Positions 6,106 through 6,527 of a stretch of 6,527 nt of DNA are shown here, piece by piece. The stretch comes from Chloroflexota bacterium (GTDB taxonomy: Bacteria > Chloroflexota > Anaerolineae > Anaerolineales > Villigracilaceae). Under the pieces are notes generated by a model. The model was not told the origin of the DNA. It did not search any database and saw nothing but the letters and a program-made list of their open reading frames with translations. The DNA lies in contig JAKANW010000169.1 in assembly GCA_021823555.1 (NCBI GenBank), forward strand, positions 1-6,527, read 5' to 3'. The first letter of the stretch is position 1. Every line of letters starts with the position of its first letter. The position numbers and the translations under genes are program-made.

Positions 6106-6138
6106 TTGATAAGCGATGGCTGTCGAAGCCGTTATAAT
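6106..6138 (+). promoter_or_regulatory. Probable promoter of the right-end membrane-protein gene
   Basis: A perfect TATAAT -10 box lies at 6133-6138, about 19 nt before GTG 6157. The nearest -35-like hexamer, TTGATA (6106-6111), is 21 nt away, longer than the usual 16-18, so activator help or a different -35 is possible. Confidence 0.5.
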
Positions 6139-6156
6139 CAACCACAACGAGGTAGC

Positions 6157-6527
6157 GTGCGCGTTCTCATCCATCGTTTGAACACCTGGCCTGTCCGCCA
6201 GAGAGCAGCGGTACTCGAATCTGCTGTCTATCTGGCGTTGGTTGTTGCCTGGATGGCGCTGTGGCCTGCCGAGGCTCCGGATCGGCTGTTGATCGGCAGG
6301 TTGCTGGTTGCTGCGCCCGCCGCTGCGGCCGCGCTGCAGATCCTGTTCTCGTTGCCATCCCTGGCAGCCGGGATGCGGCGGGCGTGGCTTTATCTTGGCC
6401 TGGCATTATTCGCCTGGGCTTTACGCCATTTTGTCTCGATTGTTTACAGCCTGACCCTGCAAACGGAAGCCCCTGTCGTTTCCATTGCCGACCTGTTTGG
6501 ATTGCTTGCATATCCGCTGGAGATCGG
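6157..6527 (+). CDS. Multi-helix membrane protein, 5' part, probable sensory N-terminus of a signalling protein
   Basis: The frame is open to the right edge, showing 123 residues from GTG 6157 (MRVLIHRLNTWPVRQ). GAGG at 6149-6152 stands 4 nt upstream. Hydrophobic segments at about residues 21-37, 46-66 and 75-100 suggest at least three membrane helices joined by short loops; a fourth may begin near 108. The phrase SIADLFGLLAYPLEI resembles the (S)xADxFYLLFYPL motif found in the multi-helix sensor region of many bacterial diguanylate cyclases, phosphodiesterases and histidine kinases. That resemblance is from memory and only suggestive; the output domain lies beyond the window. It has its own promoter, separated from the tad-like operon by a terminator, so it need not be functionally related. 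Base composition of the first 300 nt is rich in GC and Ala/Leu codons. Confidence 0.7.
   Translation, partial: MRVLIHRLNTWPVRQRAAVLESAVYLALVVAWMALWPAEAPDRLLIGRLLVAAPAAAAALQILFSLPSLAAGMRRAWLYLGLALFAWALRHFVSIVYSLTLQTEAPVVSIADLFGLLAYPLEI

Noticed and set aside
5497..6174. Minus-strand 225-codon frame across the end of the PT protein and the terminator
   Set aside because: It is antisense to clear coding sequence and passes through the perfect terminator stem; the translation is Arg/Cys-rich with no motif.
6167..6511. Minus-strand 114-codon frame at the right end
   Set aside because: It is antisense to the membrane-protein frame, whose hydrophobic periodicity is convincing; the antisense translation is Arg/Gln/Ala-rich low complexity.

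Overview
The window looks like a chromosomal piece of a Chloroflexota bacterium, most likely Anaerolineae or a relative. This is inferred from three things: long Pro-Thr linkers in a secreted TadE-type protein, a tight cluster of TadE/TadG-like genes, and an upstream GlmS whose wording around the first SIS domain resembles that group. No rRNA or other taxonomic marker is present, so the assignment is moderate. The left edge may be a contig end.

Layout. Positions 1-1246 (minus) hold the 5' two thirds of glmS, the enzyme making glucosamine-6-phosphate for the cell wall. Its frame runs without a stop into about 80 bases that read as the active-site segment of a type IA DNA topoisomerase. This is either an assembly misjoin or a rearrangement. 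Positions 1247-1810 are a divergent intergenic region with several hairpin repeats and a promoter placed for an almost leaderless transcript.

Positions 1811-5925 (plus) are three genes separated by two gaps of exactly 16 bases: a TadE-like pseudopilin, a TadG-like von Willebrand factor A (VWA) protein with an intact metal site and an EF-hand-like loop, and a TadE-like protein carrying Pro-Thr linkers and two Cys-containing extracellular modules. A perfect 14-bp stem-loop terminator follows. Together they look like a cell-surface assembly: membrane-anchored pseudopilin-like subunits displaying metal-binding adhesive or structural modules. The Tad secretion ATPase, platform proteins and prepilin peptidase are not in the window, so they would have to be encoded elsewhere.

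Positions 5926-6156 hold the terminator, a second hairpin and a promoter with a perfect -10 box. From 6157 to the right edge there is the start of a multi-helix membrane protein, probably the sensory N-terminus of a signalling protein.
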